A stretch of 64,000 nt of DNA from Taishania pollutisoli (GCF_014518315.1 NZ_JACVEL010000012.1:1-64000), one strand, 5' to 3'; counted from the first letter of the stretch, positions 8,753 to 17,487 are shown. The notes: generated by a model from the letters alone, not told the origin. Made by a program: numbers and translations.

Positions 8753-10522
8753 ATGAAGCACTGTTTATTTACCTTTTTTATACTGTTGATTGCTGCTTCC
8801 GGATTTTCTCAGAATGCAAAGGAGAAATTACTGATCGATCAGTTGCAAACTGCTACTGCCGATTCAACAAAAATTCGTCTGATAAGGGAATTAGCGGCAT
8901 CACTGTCTAAAACAAATGCCGATCTGGCGAAACACTATGCTAACGAATGCCTGAATCTATCATTAAAAACCGGCAATAAAAGCGGAGAAGGCTTTTCTTA
9001 CAATCTATTAGGCGGTCTGCACCTGCACCAGAGTGAGTATATTGAATCAATGGAACTCTATCTGAAAGCATTGCGTATTTTCACCGAATTGAATGACAAA
9101 CGACAAATTTCCGCTATTTATAGCAACATCGGGACTTTATACGTAAAACAGGGAAACCTGAAAGAGGCACGTAAGAACCTGGAATTCGCCATTGAGCTGA
9201 AAGAAAAAATGGACCCAAAAAAGGGGTTGGCAAACAGCTACCTGAGCCTGGCATCCGTCGTATTCATGGAAGGAGATCTGAAGCAGGCACTGATTTATTT
9301 TGAAAAGGGAGAACAACTGGCACAGACGACGAAAGAGGTATACATTGAAGCTGCCTGTCTGAACGGAATAGCTGCGGTTCAATTTAAAAAAGAAAATTAC
9401 AGCGATGCTGTAAAAGGATACAGCCATGTACTTGAGTTGTACAAATCATTCGATGGAGATCATCGGAAAATAATTGCCGGAATTCTACACAACCTTGCAT
9501 CAGCCCATCGCAAGCTGGGTGAATTGGACAAAGCCTTTGAGCTTCTGAATGCCAGCCTTGAACTGGCAAAAGAAATCCGGTCCAATGAAGATATCAAGCA
9601 GGCATATGCCGGGTTGAAAGCCTACTACAAAGACAAAGGAGATTTGGAAAATGCACTGATCGCAGAAGAAAATCACTCCATCTACAAAGACAGTGTGGTC
9701 AATGAATATGCACTGAAGACAGTAAATGAACTGCAGGAAAAATACCAGGCCGAAGAACGAAAGAACGAAATTCTAAAACTAAAGGAAACAAACGATCAAC
9801 TCAAAGAAAAATCAAGGTTGCGCTATGGCTTATTAATCGTATCTGTTATTGCCCTCCTGCTCATTCTACTGGTTGTATTCTTTTATATGAGGCAGGTAAA
9901 GGAACGACAAGAACGAAAACAATCAGAGCTCGAACAAAAGGCGCTTCGTGCACAAATGAATCCTCACTTCCTGTTCAACAGTCTGAACAGTATACAACGC
10001 ATGTACATTGAAGGTGATGAAGATACAGCGAATGATTACATGGCCGATTTCTCACGTTTATTACGAAAAATTCTCGAAAACAGCGGGAAAGATCATGTCC
10101 GGTTGAAAGAAGAACTGAATGTCATTCAATTGTACATGGATCTCGAAATGGTACGCACGGACCATTCCTTCGAATATGTCTGCGAGGTTGCTGATGATAT
10201 CGATCTCCAACAGATCAAAATACCACCGCTGATTTTTCAACCTTACCTGGAAAATGCCATCTGGCATGGTATCATTTCAAAAAAAGAAAAAGGTCTGATT
10301 ACATTGAACATACAAAAGCCGGAGCCGGGAAAACTAATCTGCCAGGTAATTGATAACGGAGTTGGATTTTATTCAGGAAAACAGCTGAAGTTGTCAACAG
10401 GAAACGAATCAAAAGGCATGCAAATTACTGCTGAACGGCTTGGAGGTAACCACAACGTATCAATAGAAGAACGTGCCACAGGAGGAACCTGTATTACATT
10501 AACCATTTGCTATACAACATGA
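8753..10522 (+). CDS. TPR-containing LytS-type sensor histidine kinase
   Basis: The start is chosen at the ATG giving the signal peptide MKHCLFTFFILLIAASGFSQ. A periplasmic tetratricopeptide array spans ~residues 60-345, and a single membrane helix lies at ~358-379. A coiled coil rich in E/K/R leads into the His_kinase domain with the phospho-acceptor His405 in QMNPHFLFNSLNS. An HATPase N-box (PYLENAIWHG, ~residue 498) and a G-box (DNGVGF) follow. This is the usual Bacteroidota 'YypD/LytS' layout. It overlaps the following LytTR regulator by 4 nt (ATGA), so the two form a two-component system in one operon. The signal sensed is unknown. Confidence 0.93.
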   Translation: MKHCLFTFFILLIAASGFSQNAKEKLLIDQLQTATADSTKIRLIRELAASLSKTNADLAKHYANECLNLSLKTGNKSGEGFSYNLLGGLHLHQSEYIESMELYLKALRIFTELNDKRQISAIYSNIGTLYVKQGNLKEARKNLEFAIELKEKMDPKKGLANSYLSLASVVFMEGDLKQALIYFEKGEQLAQTTKEVYIEAACLNGIAAVQFKKENYSDAVKGYSHVLELYKSFDGDHRKIIAGILHNLASAHRKLGELDKAFELLNASLELAKEIRSNEDIKQAYAGLKAYYKDKGDLENALIAEENHSIYKDSVVNEYALKTVNELQEKYQAEERKNEILKLKETNDQLKEKSRLRYGLLIVSVIALLLILLVVFFYMRQVKERQERKQSELEQKALRAQMNPHFLFNSLNSIQRMYIEGDEDTANDYMADFSRLLRKILENSGKDHVRLKEELNVIQLYMDLEMVRTDHSFEYVCEVADDIDLQQIKIPPLIFQPYLENAIWHGIISKKEKGLITLNIQKPEPGKLICQVIDNGVGFYSGKQLKLSTGNESKGMQITAERLGGNHNVSIEERATGGTCITLTICYTT

Positions 10523-11265
10523 TAAAAGCAGTTATAATTGACGATGAAAGAGATGCGCGGTTTTTACTCCGCAACATGATTGAGAAAAAACTAAGCCATA
10601 AAATCCAGTTGCTGGGTGAAGCAGATGATGTTGATACCGGTTTTGAACTAATCACAACTAAAAAACCGGAACTGGTGTTCCTCGATATCCGTATGAAAAC
10701 AGGAACAGGATTCGATTTGTTGACAAAAATGGGCAAGGAAACACCAGACATTATTTTCATTACCGCATACGACCAATATGCCGTAGACGCTTTCAAATTC
10801 AGTGCGTTCGGATACCTACTCAAACCCATCAAACTGAAAGAACTGGAAGCATCCATTGAAAAACTGGAAGGCCTGAAAAAAGGACGTCACGGGAATGAAA
10901 AACGCATCAAAGTGCTGATTGAGAATTACGGCACAAGAGGAGAAGTGCAGAAGTTGGTTATTCCCAATATGAACGGGTTTGATGTCGTGGAAATTCCATC
11001 AATCGTCAAACTGGAAGGAGACCGGAATTACACCCACTTTACCATGGATGACGGCACAAAAGTTACAACAAGTAAAAACCTGGGGGAATATGAAAATCTG
11101 CTGGAAGAATATGGTTTTTACCGGATTCATCAAAGTACCATCGTCAGCCTGAGACACGTCAAGGCCTACAAAAAAGCAAATGACGGCTATGTAGAGCTTT
11201 CAGATGGAGCGGTCCACAAAATAAGCCGGAACAGGAAACAGGGATTGATTTCAAAATTTTTGTGA
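10519..11265 (+). CDS. LytTR-family response regulator
   Basis: This 248-aa protein starts at the ATG inside the kinase stop (ATGA overlap). The receiver domain has acidic residues D8/D9, phospho-acceptor D56 in VFLDIRM, T/Y switch residues (FITAYDQ) and K in LLKPI. The C-terminal LytTR DNA-binding domain spans ~residues 135-245 (IVKLEGDRNYTHF, FYRIHQSTIVSLRHVKAY, ISRNRK). It is the cognate partner of the upstream kinase. The target genes are unknown; neighbouring WG and HEAT genes are candidates only by proximity. Confidence 0.95.
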   Translation: MIKAVIIDDERDARFLLRNMIEKKLSHKIQLLGEADDVDTGFELITTKKPELVFLDIRMKTGTGFDLLTKMGKETPDIIFITAYDQYAVDAFKFSAFGYLLKPIKLKELEASIEKLEGLKKGRHGNEKRIKVLIENYGTRGEVQKLVIPNMNGFDVVEIPSIVKLEGDRNYTHFTMDDGTKVTTSKNLGEYENLLEEYGFYRIHQSTIVSLRHVKAYKKANDGYVELSDGAVHKISRNRKQGLISKFL

Positions 11266-11350
11266 GACAAAATTTCTGAAATCCATGTATAGAACGACAT
11301 TGGTTAATTGAAAAATAATCACTGCAAACAGGATCGATTCACTTTATCTT

Positions 11351-11358
11351 TATCTTTG
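11351..11358 (+). promoter_or_regulatory. Candidate -7 box upstream of WG-repeat gene
   Basis: TATCTTTG (TAnnTTTG consensus) ends 25 nt before the ATG at 11384, a usual distance for a Bacteroidota promoter. Confidence 0.5.
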
Positions 11359-11383
11359 AATCTTTGACATCAATTATCCATTT

Positions 11384-13078
11384 ATGAAGCCATTCATTCT
11401 GAAATGCAACCTCCTAACGGGTATCTTTCTAATCTCTTTCGGGATGTTTGGACAGCTATCCATTAGTGAATTTGTTCATTCCGGTAATTCTTCTCTTTCA
11501 TTTGATACCGTTGCCACTTCTATTCTGAGCGTCAAAAAGCAAGATGGTAAGTTTGGTATAATCAACGCCTCAGGTGAATGGATGGTCTCTCCTCAATACA
11601 CACAATTGGGGCATCTCACAGATGAATCACGGAAACCGTATCAGTTAGACTGGAAAAACGGAGTCGTTATTGTTTCTAAATCAGGGAAATACGGCGCAAT
11701 AAACTGCTTTGGAGAAGAAGTCATTCCGTGTATTTATATACATGCGCCAACCTTCAGAAACGGATTGTTTTACCTGGAAGACAACACCGGAAAATATGCC
11801 CTGGCAGATCGTACAGGAAAAATAGTGTCTAAATTTACAACTGCTTATCCATCTGTTTTTCAACATGGACTGAAAAGAGTGAACCTGAACAAGTATCAAG
11901 CTAGTGCTAACAACTACGCGTTCGTCAACAAAAAAGGAGACACATTAATTCGGTTCAGTAGTGCCGATTATGCATTTTCTGTGCTGGGGCATTCAGAAGG
12001 AATGACAGCTTTTGTGATGTATCCGCTTGTTTATGGTTTAACTCAGGGAGGCATTGGTTTTTTGGATGCAACCGGTAAACTTGCAATCCCTCCCGTTTAT
12101 GCTTCCAAGCATCTGAAAGATATGGAAGTTTCTGCTGAATGGTGGAATTACAAGCCGGCATTTCACAAAGGTCTTGCTTTGGTACTAAAAGGAGACACTG
12201 TTATCTACATCGATAAAACCGGAAAGGAAATCATCCATTTCAGAGATCGTCCGGGAGAAATTGTTGCACGTGATAATTTCAATGCCAACGGCTTCACACA
12301 AATCACGTATTACTTTAATGAGAATGAACGCCGTGTGAGGTATACAGAAATTATTGACACAACAGGTGCTACCATACTTCAAATTAAAAACGACGGTCAC
12401 ATCGGGAATGACGGAATTGAAGTTGATTTTTCCCGTTACGAACATTCCGGATATTTTCCGGTAGTTGAACCCAAAGGAAAAACCCTTTACACTTCAAAAC
12501 TGGAGAAAATTCTGTTCATTCCCCGTTCTGACGAACAGTATGCTTACTTTTCTTATTCGAATGATATGGGGACCTGCATCGTCAGAGAAGACAAGCAGAC
12601 CGGTACGTCCGAATACACACACATTAATCCTGCTGGAAATCAATTGTATCCATACCGCCCTATACACACATATTTTGATCCATTGACCAATAACACGATT
12701 TCAATGAACGGAACGCTACTTGAACTCAAAAATACTTCCGGAGAAGTTCTTTATTCCTGTGATAGTTGCGAATCAACCGATCTCAACCGCTTAAAAAATT
12801 ACCGGGGCGGTCTGTACAACAATTCTACCGGTGTGTATGAAATCCACAAAGGAAAAGAAATTTTATTTGTAAATTACAAAGGTATGCTGATTGATCAATT
12901 TTATTCAAAACAAGAAGTTGCGATTTTATTCAGCCATATTTCCGCCGAACAAAAAGCATACATAGCTCCGGAAGTAAGCACTGAAGTATCAATTACAATT
13001 CGACAAACAGACCTGGACCAGCTGTACAAAATCATGCCGTGGTCTACTGCAAATCGGGCAAAATCAGGGAACCGTTAA
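11384..13078 (+). CDS. Exported WG-repeat protein
   Basis: The 564-aa protein has a signal sequence (LLTGIFLISFGMFGQ). It has at least four WG-type beta repeats of the form G.(F/Y)G.I...G.....P.Y (DGKFGIINASGEWMVSPQY; SGKYGAINCFGEEVIPCIY; TGKYALADRTGKIV; GGIGFLDATGKLAIPPVY) within the first ~270 residues. The C-terminal half is not recognised. WG repeats (KWG) are widespread and lack a defined activity. There is no T9SS tail, so a periplasmic location is likely. A HEAT-repeat gene follows 4 nt after the stop. Confidence 0.82.
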   Translation: MKPFILKCNLLTGIFLISFGMFGQLSISEFVHSGNSSLSFDTVATSILSVKKQDGKFGIINASGEWMVSPQYTQLGHLTDESRKPYQLDWKNGVVIVSKSGKYGAINCFGEEVIPCIYIHAPTFRNGLFYLEDNTGKYALADRTGKIVSKFTTAYPSVFQHGLKRVNLNKYQASANNYAFVNKKGDTLIRFSSADYAFSVLGHSEGMTAFVMYPLVYGLTQGGIGFLDATGKLAIPPVYASKHLKDMEVSAEWWNYKPAFHKGLALVLKGDTVIYIDKTGKEIIHFRDRPGEIVARDNFNANGFTQITYYFNENERRVRYTEIIDTTGATILQIKNDGHIGNDGIEVDFSRYEHSGYFPVVEPKGKTLYTSKLEKILFIPRSDEQYAYFSYSNDMGTCIVREDKQTGTSEYTHINPAGNQLYPYRPIHTYFDPLTNNTISMNGTLLELKNTSGEVLYSCDSCESTDLNRLKNYRGGLYNNSTGVYEIHKGKEILFVNYKGMLIDQFYSKQEVAILFSHISAEQKAYIAPEVSTEVSITIRQTDLDQLYKIMPWSTANRAKSGNR

Positions 13079-13082
13079 CCTG

Positions 13083-13877
13083 ATGATGGAGCGAAATGAG
13101 AAACTAATGATAAAAACAATGGGATTCTACGATTTAAACAAACAGGAACGGGCAAACTTAGTTTGCAGGATCAAAGAGGAAATTCTTCGGGATTTAATCC
13201 ATTCCGGGATGGATGAAATCATTCATTATTGCTCCGATGAAGATACCTATATCCGAAAATCTGCATACCTGTCAATCGGGAAACTGTACATTGAAAAGGT
13301 TGAGTTACGACCTGCCATCATTGCCTGTTTAAAGCAACTGGCTGAGCATGATAATTTCAAAGTCAGGCAAACCGCAATCAATGCTGCCGGTGAAATCGGG
13401 AAACAGGATTTTGAAATTGTTGAATCTTTTTTTAGCAACGGATTGTTCGACCACCATCACTCTCCCAGGAATGCTGTCATCGGTTCCGTCAAAAAAATGG
13501 GAGAAGTGAACCCGGAACCTGTACTGAACTGGGCAAAAAAGTACCTGCATCACGAGAACAAAGAAATCCGGCGGGAAATTTGCCATGGGATTGAACTCCG
13601 CGGAAGAACACATCCGGAAGATATTTTACCGTTACTGAAAGAATTACAATACGACACAACCGCACGGGTGCGCAATACACTGGTTCATGTAATCGGGCAG
13701 ATCGCTTATAAAAAGGGATGCCTTCAAACAGTTATTACACATCTGAATACCTGGGAAAATAAAGCATTGGTTACTGATGCTTTAGAAGAAATCATAGACG
13801 TACACCATCGCTACCGCAACTTTTCTGCATTGACACAAGATCAGGCGCGACAATACATTGAAGAACATTGTCAATAA
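13083..13877 (+). CDS. HEAT-repeat protein (DNA alkylation repair-like fold)
   Basis: The protein is cytoplasmic and all-helical, with repeated two-helix units: DTYIRKSAYLSIGKLY, NFKVRQTAINAAGEIG, NKEIRREICHGIELRG and TARVRNTLVHVIGQIAYK. These match the HEAT motif and span most of its 264 residues. The real start may be the in-frame ATG at 13119 (MGFYDLNKQERANLV), since the first 12 residues are low-information. It sits 4 nt after the WG-repeat gene and is probably co-transcribed. HEAT proteins are scaffolds; a nucleic-acid role is only possible. Confidence 0.75.
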   Translation: MMERNEKLMIKTMGFYDLNKQERANLVCRIKEEILRDLIHSGMDEIIHYCSDEDTYIRKSAYLSIGKLYIEKVELRPAIIACLKQLAEHDNFKVRQTAINAAGEIGKQDFEIVESFFSNGLFDHHHSPRNAVIGSVKKMGEVNPEPVLNWAKKYLHHENKEIRREICHGIELRGRTHPEDILPLLKELQYDTTARVRNTLVHVIGQIAYKKGCLQTVITHLNTWENKALVTDALEEIIDVHHRYRNFSALTQDQARQYIEEHCQ

Positions 13878-13924
13878 ATAACAAGCAATTATTTTTTGCA
13901 TTTTATTTTAGAATAACATTATTT

Positions 13925-13948
13925 ATCGTAATATTGCAATATAACGAT
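13925..13948 (+). promoter_or_regulatory. Near-perfect 24-bp palindrome, ArsR operator candidate
   Basis: The site begins ATCGTAATATTG and ends CAATATAACGAT; 22 of 24 positions are self-complementary. It ends 7 nt before the arsR ATG, the place expected for autoregulation by a dimeric ArsR repressor. Confidence 0.75.
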
Positions 13949-13955
13949 AGATGAA

Positions 13956-14288
13956 ATGGGAAGCACAAAAACAGATTTATTCAGCACAGAGCAAAACGAA
14001 ATAGCAGCTCTGTTAAAAGCAATAGCACACCCTGCACGTATCGCCATCCTGGAATACCTGGTAAAAGTAGATACTTGTATCTGTGGTGATATTGTTAATG
14101 AATTAACACTCGCACAACCAACCGTTTCTCAACATTTGAGAGAATTAAAAAACGCAGGATTAATCAAAGGAAACGTGGAGGGAACTGCTATTTGTTATTG
14201 TGTTGATCAATCAAAAATTGCCCGTATTCAGGCATACGTCTCAGACATTTCATCCAAACTGGATCATAAAACAGATCAATGTTGTTAA
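13956..14288 (+). CDS. arsR: ArsR-family metalloregulator
   Basis: This 110-aa winged-helix protein has the family signature LLKAIAHPARIAILEYL and recognition helix TVSQHLRELKNAGLI. Residues C41 and C43 in VDTCICGDIV sit where ArsR proteins carry the As(III)-binding CxC of helix 3. Additional cysteines occur at 80, 82, 109 and 110. A dimeric repressor released by arsenite is the usual model. It is the first gene of a cluster with DUF6428 and arsC, and a 24-bp palindrome sits directly before its start codon. Confidence 0.92.
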   Translation: MGSTKTDLFSTEQNEIAALLKAIAHPARIAILEYLVKVDTCICGDIVNELTLAQPTVSQHLRELKNAGLIKGNVEGTAICYCVDQSKIARIQAYVSDISSKLDHKTDQCC

Positions 14289-14305
14289 TTTAAAAGATAA
14301 GTCAT

Positions 14306-14761
14306 ATGAAACTTTCAGAAATCAAAACCATCTTACCTGCATTGGAAAGTGTAGCGTTTCAAACTCCGGATGGATCATTTGTTCCCGAACATTTCCATGT
14401 AACGGAAGTCGGAAACATCCAAAAACACTTTATTGACTGTGGCGGAGTCATACGAAAAGAAACAGTCGTCAATTTTCAACTATGGAATGCAAATGATTTT
14501 GAACACCGGTTAAAACCACGAAAATTATTGCGAATCATACAGCTCTCGGAAGAGAAATTAGGAATCACGGATAACGAAATTGAGGTAGAGTACCAGGGAG
14601 AAACCATCTGTAAATATGGATTGGAATTCAACGGAAAACATTTTGTATTGACCCCAAAAACAACGGCTTGTCTGGCGGAAGATGCGTGTGGTATTCCTTT
14701 AAAAACGGATAATCAAACCGAAAAAACGACCGGGTGCACGCCAGGTGGAGGATGTTGTTAG
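14306..14761 (+). CDS. DUF6428-family protein of the arsenic cluster
   Basis: The 151-aa soluble protein begins MKLSEIKTILPALESVAFQ and contains FVPEHFHVTEVG and FQLWNANDFEHRLKP, which I recall as the DUF6428 signature found beside arsR/arsC in Bacteroidota. The C-terminus is Cys-rich (ACLAEDACGI and GCTPGGGCC) and could bind arsenite or another thiophilic metal. It starts 17 nt after arsR. No function is established; an accessory arsenic-handling role is inference from context. Confidence 0.75.
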   Translation: MKLSEIKTILPALESVAFQTPDGSFVPEHFHVTEVGNIQKHFIDCGGVIRKETVVNFQLWNANDFEHRLKPRKLLRIIQLSEEKLGITDNEIEVEYQGETICKYGLEFNGKHFVLTPKTTACLAEDACGIPLKTDNQTEKTTGCTPGGGCC

Positions 14762-14766
14762 TCACG

Positions 14767-14892
14767 ATGAAAACATCCATTATTAAATACAGAAAACCAT
14801 TGATTATAACAACCGCTGTTGTAGTACTCCAACTCTTGTTCGGATTCGATCCGAAGTTTTGTATCATTAACCTCATCTGGTTATTTGTTTAA
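14767..14892 (+). CDS. 41-aa single-span membrane peptide in the ars cluster
   Basis: A short ATG-initiated frame begins 5 nt after the DUF6428 stop and ends 10 nt before the arsC ATG. It encodes a basic N-terminus (MKTSIIKYRKP), one hydrophobic segment (LIITTAVVVLQLLFGF), then DPKFC and a second apolar stretch (IINLIWLFV). The tight spacing, the absence of other coding potential and the membrane-peptide composition support a real gene. The single Cys near the end may matter in an arsenic context. The function is unknown. Confidence 0.6.
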   Translation: MKTSIIKYRKPLIITTAVVVLQLLFGFDPKFCIINLIWLFV

Positions 14893-14902
14893 AAAGGAAA
14901 TC

Positions 14903-15331
14903 ATGAAAAATATATTGGTCTTATGTACCGGAAACAGTTGTCGAAGTCAGATAGCTCAAGGTTATCTGCAACATTTTGCCGGCAATCATGTCAATGTCTA
15001 TAGTGCAGGAGTCGAAGTACACGGCGTAAATCCTCTCGCCATTGCGACCATGAAAGCTGACGGCATAGACATCTCCGGACACACGTCAAATCATATCGAT
15101 GAATACGTCGGAATCCCTTTTGACGTTGTTATTACAGTGTGTGACAATGCAAAAGAGCAATGTCCTTACTTCCCGGGGAATGCCCTAAAATTTCATCAAA
15201 ATTTCCCGGATCCCGCTCAGGCAGTTGGTTCTCCGGAGGAAATAACGGCAACATTTGAACATGTACGGGAGCTCATCAAGGAGTATGTACAGCAATTTAT
15301 ACAACAATGGATCACTAATTGCAATCAGTGA
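14903..15331 (+). CDS. arsC: Thioredoxin-coupled arsenate reductase
   Basis: This 142-aa low-molecular-weight phosphatase fold reduces arsenate to arsenite. The P-loop is LCTGNSCRS with nucleophile C8; the redox pair is C80 and C87 in TVCDNAKEQC. The 8/80/87 spacing matches the 10/82/89 triad of the Staphylococcus pI258 thioredoxin-dependent enzyme. The start is set at the ATG giving MKNILVLCTGN rather than at an upstream in-frame TTG that would overlap the small peptide gene. It is the last gene of the ars cluster. No ArsB/Acr3 pump follows, so export of the product must be encoded elsewhere. Confidence 0.9.
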   Translation: MKNILVLCTGNSCRSQIAQGYLQHFAGNHVNVYSAGVEVHGVNPLAIATMKADGIDISGHTSNHIDEYVGIPFDVVITVCDNAKEQCPYFPGNALKFHQNFPDPAQAVGSPEEITATFEHVRELIKEYVQQFIQQWITNCNQ

Positions 15332-15418
15332 TGTTCTGATTATTTTTCCGGATATGTCCATCTGACTCCGGCAAACTTTTGTTATTTTTATATCAGAATC
15401 AGTAATACCCGTTCCCCA

Positions 15419-16240
15419 ATGAGCGCTTTCATAAAAATAGAACGCCGGGATGACCTTGCTCTTTATTCCCCGATTAATGCACCATATTACTTCATCATTT
15501 TATTAGATGGTTACTTCTCATTTTCACTGGATTTTAACAGTTATAAATGTGATGGTAAAACAATCCTCTTCCTCTCCCCTTATCAACTTTTAAAATGGGA
15601 TTCCGATGCATGTAATGAGGTATATGTTTTACAGTTTCACGGAGACTTTTACTGCATTGAATACCACAAAGAGGAAGTTGCATGCAATGGTATATTATTC
15701 AATAATGTCTATGAGTCCCCCTTTATTTCTGTTTCTGAAGATTTTTTTAATGAAGTGATTCAGCTTTTTCTAAAGATGAACAGGCTGCCATCTGCAATGA
15801 ATTACGATGTTTCCATTATCCGGTCCTACCTGCAGCTGATCTTAGCCCTGTGTAGTAAAGAAAAACAAATTGCAAATAAACAGCATCAAATCATACCCGT
15901 AAAAAAAACAACCATTCTACATTTTAAAGCATTGTTGGATGAACATTTTATTGAAATGAAATCCGTTGCTTTTTACGCTGAAAAATTGAACTTATCCGTA
16001 AATGCCTTCAGTAAAAAAGTAAAAAAACAATATGGAAAAACGCCTTCAAAATTAATCCGCGAACGTTTGACCTTAGAAGCAAAAAGGTTACTCCACCTCA
16101 CCTATAAAAGCATAAAAGAAATCGCCCACGAACTGGGATTTAATGATGAATTTTATTTTAGTCGCTACTTTAAAAAAGAAGTCGGGGTATCTCCAAAAGT
16201 ATTTCGTGAAAAAGTAGGAATATCAATCGCAGCGAAATAA
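15419..16240 (+). CDS. AraC-family transcriptional regulator
   Basis: The protein has 273 residues. The N-terminal ~150 residues form a cupin-like sensor with no clear ligand motif. The C-terminal ~100 residues carry the double helix-turn-helix: SVAFYAEKLNLSVNAFSKKVKKQYGKTPSKLI, then IKEIAHELGFNDEFYFSRYFKKEVGVSPKVFR, the hallmark of the family. It lies 80 nt upstream of a DUF417 gene in the same direction. This resembles the rclR-rclC arrangement, where an AraC-type regulator controls a DUF417 membrane protein during reactive chlorine stress. The regulatory link is inference. Confidence 0.9.
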   Translation: MSAFIKIERRDDLALYSPINAPYYFIILLDGYFSFSLDFNSYKCDGKTILFLSPYQLLKWDSDACNEVYVLQFHGDFYCIEYHKEEVACNGILFNNVYESPFISVSEDFFNEVIQLFLKMNRLPSAMNYDVSIIRSYLQLILALCSKEKQIANKQHQIIPVKKTTILHFKALLDEHFIEMKSVAFYAEKLNLSVNAFSKKVKKQYGKTPSKLIRERLTLEAKRLLHLTYKSIKEIAHELGFNDEFYFSRYFKKEVGVSPKVFREKVGISIAAK

Positions 16241-16320
16241 TCTATGTAATCAACTTATTTGTCCATTTTATTACTCATCTGTCTCTTGTAGTTTTACAGC
16301 TACTTAAAATAAGAACTGAA

Positions 16321-16929
16321 ATGGAACATATTTTTAACTTGTTTGCTGACGTACAGGGAACCTTCATTAACTTAATGAGAATTGCTATTTTTATTGTAAT
16401 GACTTGGATTGGAGGCTTAAAAGCAGCTCCGTATGAAGCTGACGGAATCGTACCCTTTGTGGCAAACAGCCCTTTTATGAGTTTCTTCTACAACCATTCC
16501 AACACGCTCACAAAGAATGAAGAAGGAAAGCTGGTAGCAGAATACACACGTTATAAAAACCCGGAAGGGAAAGTCGTTCAAAAAAATATCGACTGGCACA
16601 CAACAAACGGAACATACCGTTTCTCGTATGGATTGGGAGGCGTAATCATTTCGATCGGAATGTTGGTTTTATTGGGGATATGGTTCCCAAAAATCGGGTT
16701 CTGGGGAGGTGTATTAACATTCGGAATGGCAATAGTTACCCTTTCTTTTTTAATCACAACACCAGAAGTATATGTTCCGGATTTAGGCGGTGATTCCCCT
16801 ACCCCTCAGCATGGTTTCCCTTATTTATCAGGTGCCGGAAGGCTCGTTCTGAAAGACATCATCATGTTGGCAGGTGGACTTATATCTGCCTCCGAATGCG
16901 CAACCCGGATCAAATTAAGACGTACCTGA
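16321..16929 (+). CDS. DUF417 (YkgB/RclC-like) inner-membrane protein
   Basis: The 202-aa protein has about four membrane helices (near residues 14-33, 102-121, 125-147 and 178-195). The early segment MRIAIFIVMTWIGGLKAAPYEADGIVPFVANSPF and the late segment GAGRLVLKDIIMLAGGL are typical DUF417. E. coli RclC belongs to this family and is linked to hypochlorous acid resistance, but its activity is not settled. An AraC-type regulator gene lies immediately upstream. A ~40-residue polar insertion (HSNTLTKNEEGKL... to ...NIDWHTTNG) lies between the first two helices. Confidence 0.85.
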   Translation: MEHIFNLFADVQGTFINLMRIAIFIVMTWIGGLKAAPYEADGIVPFVANSPFMSFFYNHSNTLTKNEEGKLVAEYTRYKNPEGKVVQKNIDWHTTNGTYRFSYGLGGVIISIGMLVLLGIWFPKIGFWGGVLTFGMAIVTLSFLITTPEVYVPDLGGDSPTPQHGFPYLSGAGRLVLKDIIMLAGGLISASECATRIKLRRT

Positions 16930-16989
16930 TCAACTCCATTCAAATAAACAAACGAACAGATTTCAATCCCTTCCATTTCATACAATTTT

Positions 16990-17004
16990 TGCAATACCAT
17001 TGCA
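16990..17004 (+). promoter_or_regulatory. 15-nt palindrome TGCAAT-N3-ATTGCA, metal operator candidate (copy 1)
   Basis: TGCAATACCATTGCA is a perfect 6-3-6 inverted repeat. It sits just upstream of the -7 box at 17017 that precedes the DUF6660-cusA operon. The same arms occur at 24248-24262 before the P1B ATPase gene. Confidence 0.7.
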
Positions 17005-17016
17005 TCTTTTTTTTCA

Positions 17017-17024
17017 TACTTTTG
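17017..17024 (+). promoter_or_regulatory. Candidate -7 box of the DUF6660-cus operon
   Basis: TACTTTTG matches TAnnTTTG and ends 7 nt before the ATG at 17032. This would give a leaderless or nearly leaderless transcript. The palindrome at 16990 lies 12 nt upstream. Confidence 0.5.
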
Positions 17025-17031
17025 TATCCTA

Positions 17032-17358
17032 ATGAGATGGTTCTTAACAATATTTGCGTTTTACATCACCGTACTGGCAGTCATTCCGTGTAATGACGTC
17101 GAAAATCAGTGTGAAAACGATACAGAACTGGGAACAGATACAGAACACAATCATGACCACGACTCCGATGACACCTGTACCCCTTTTTGCTGTTGTACGT
17201 GTTGTGGCATTCAGATGAACATTGTAGAATACCGGTTAATACCTGTTGAAATTACCGCAGTTCAGGAATTCTCTTCAGAAAAAATTAAAATCAACGCCGT
17301 CTCCTTTCACTCCAATTATTTCGGAGAAATCTGGCAACCACCTCAAATTAATGCGTGA
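17032..17358 (+). CDS. DUF6660-type small Cys/His-rich exported protein
   Basis: The 108-aa protein has an N-terminal hydrophobic segment (WFLTIFAFYITVLAVIPC), then an acidic His-rich stretch (TEHNHDHDSDD) and a cysteine cluster (CTPFCCCTCCG, residues ~49-59). It matches my memory of DUF6660 proteins encoded ahead of CusA-like pumps in Bacteroidota. The abundant potential ligands suggest periplasmic binding of Cu, Zn or another soft metal. The gene opens the efflux cluster; the cusA-like gene begins 129 nt downstream. Function is inferred from composition and position. Confidence 0.75.
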   Translation: MRWFLTIFAFYITVLAVIPCNDVENQCENDTELGTDTEHNHDHDSDDTCTPFCCCTCCGIQMNIVEYRLIPVEITAVQEFSSEKIKINAVSFHSNYFGEIWQPPQINA

Positions 17359-17487
17359 TATCCTTCGTAGAAATACGCGGCTTATAGCGGCATCCTGTTG
17401 ATGTTTGCTGAAACGTCAGGTGTATTTCCTGCCCTTGTTATTCCGGGGTAGATCAATCATTCGTATACCGTATTAATTCTAAAATCA

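Noticed and set aside
9137-9427. A 96-aa minus-strand frame in the histidine kinase gene
   Set aside because: It lies entirely opposite the TPR region of a strongly supported gene and has no independent signals.
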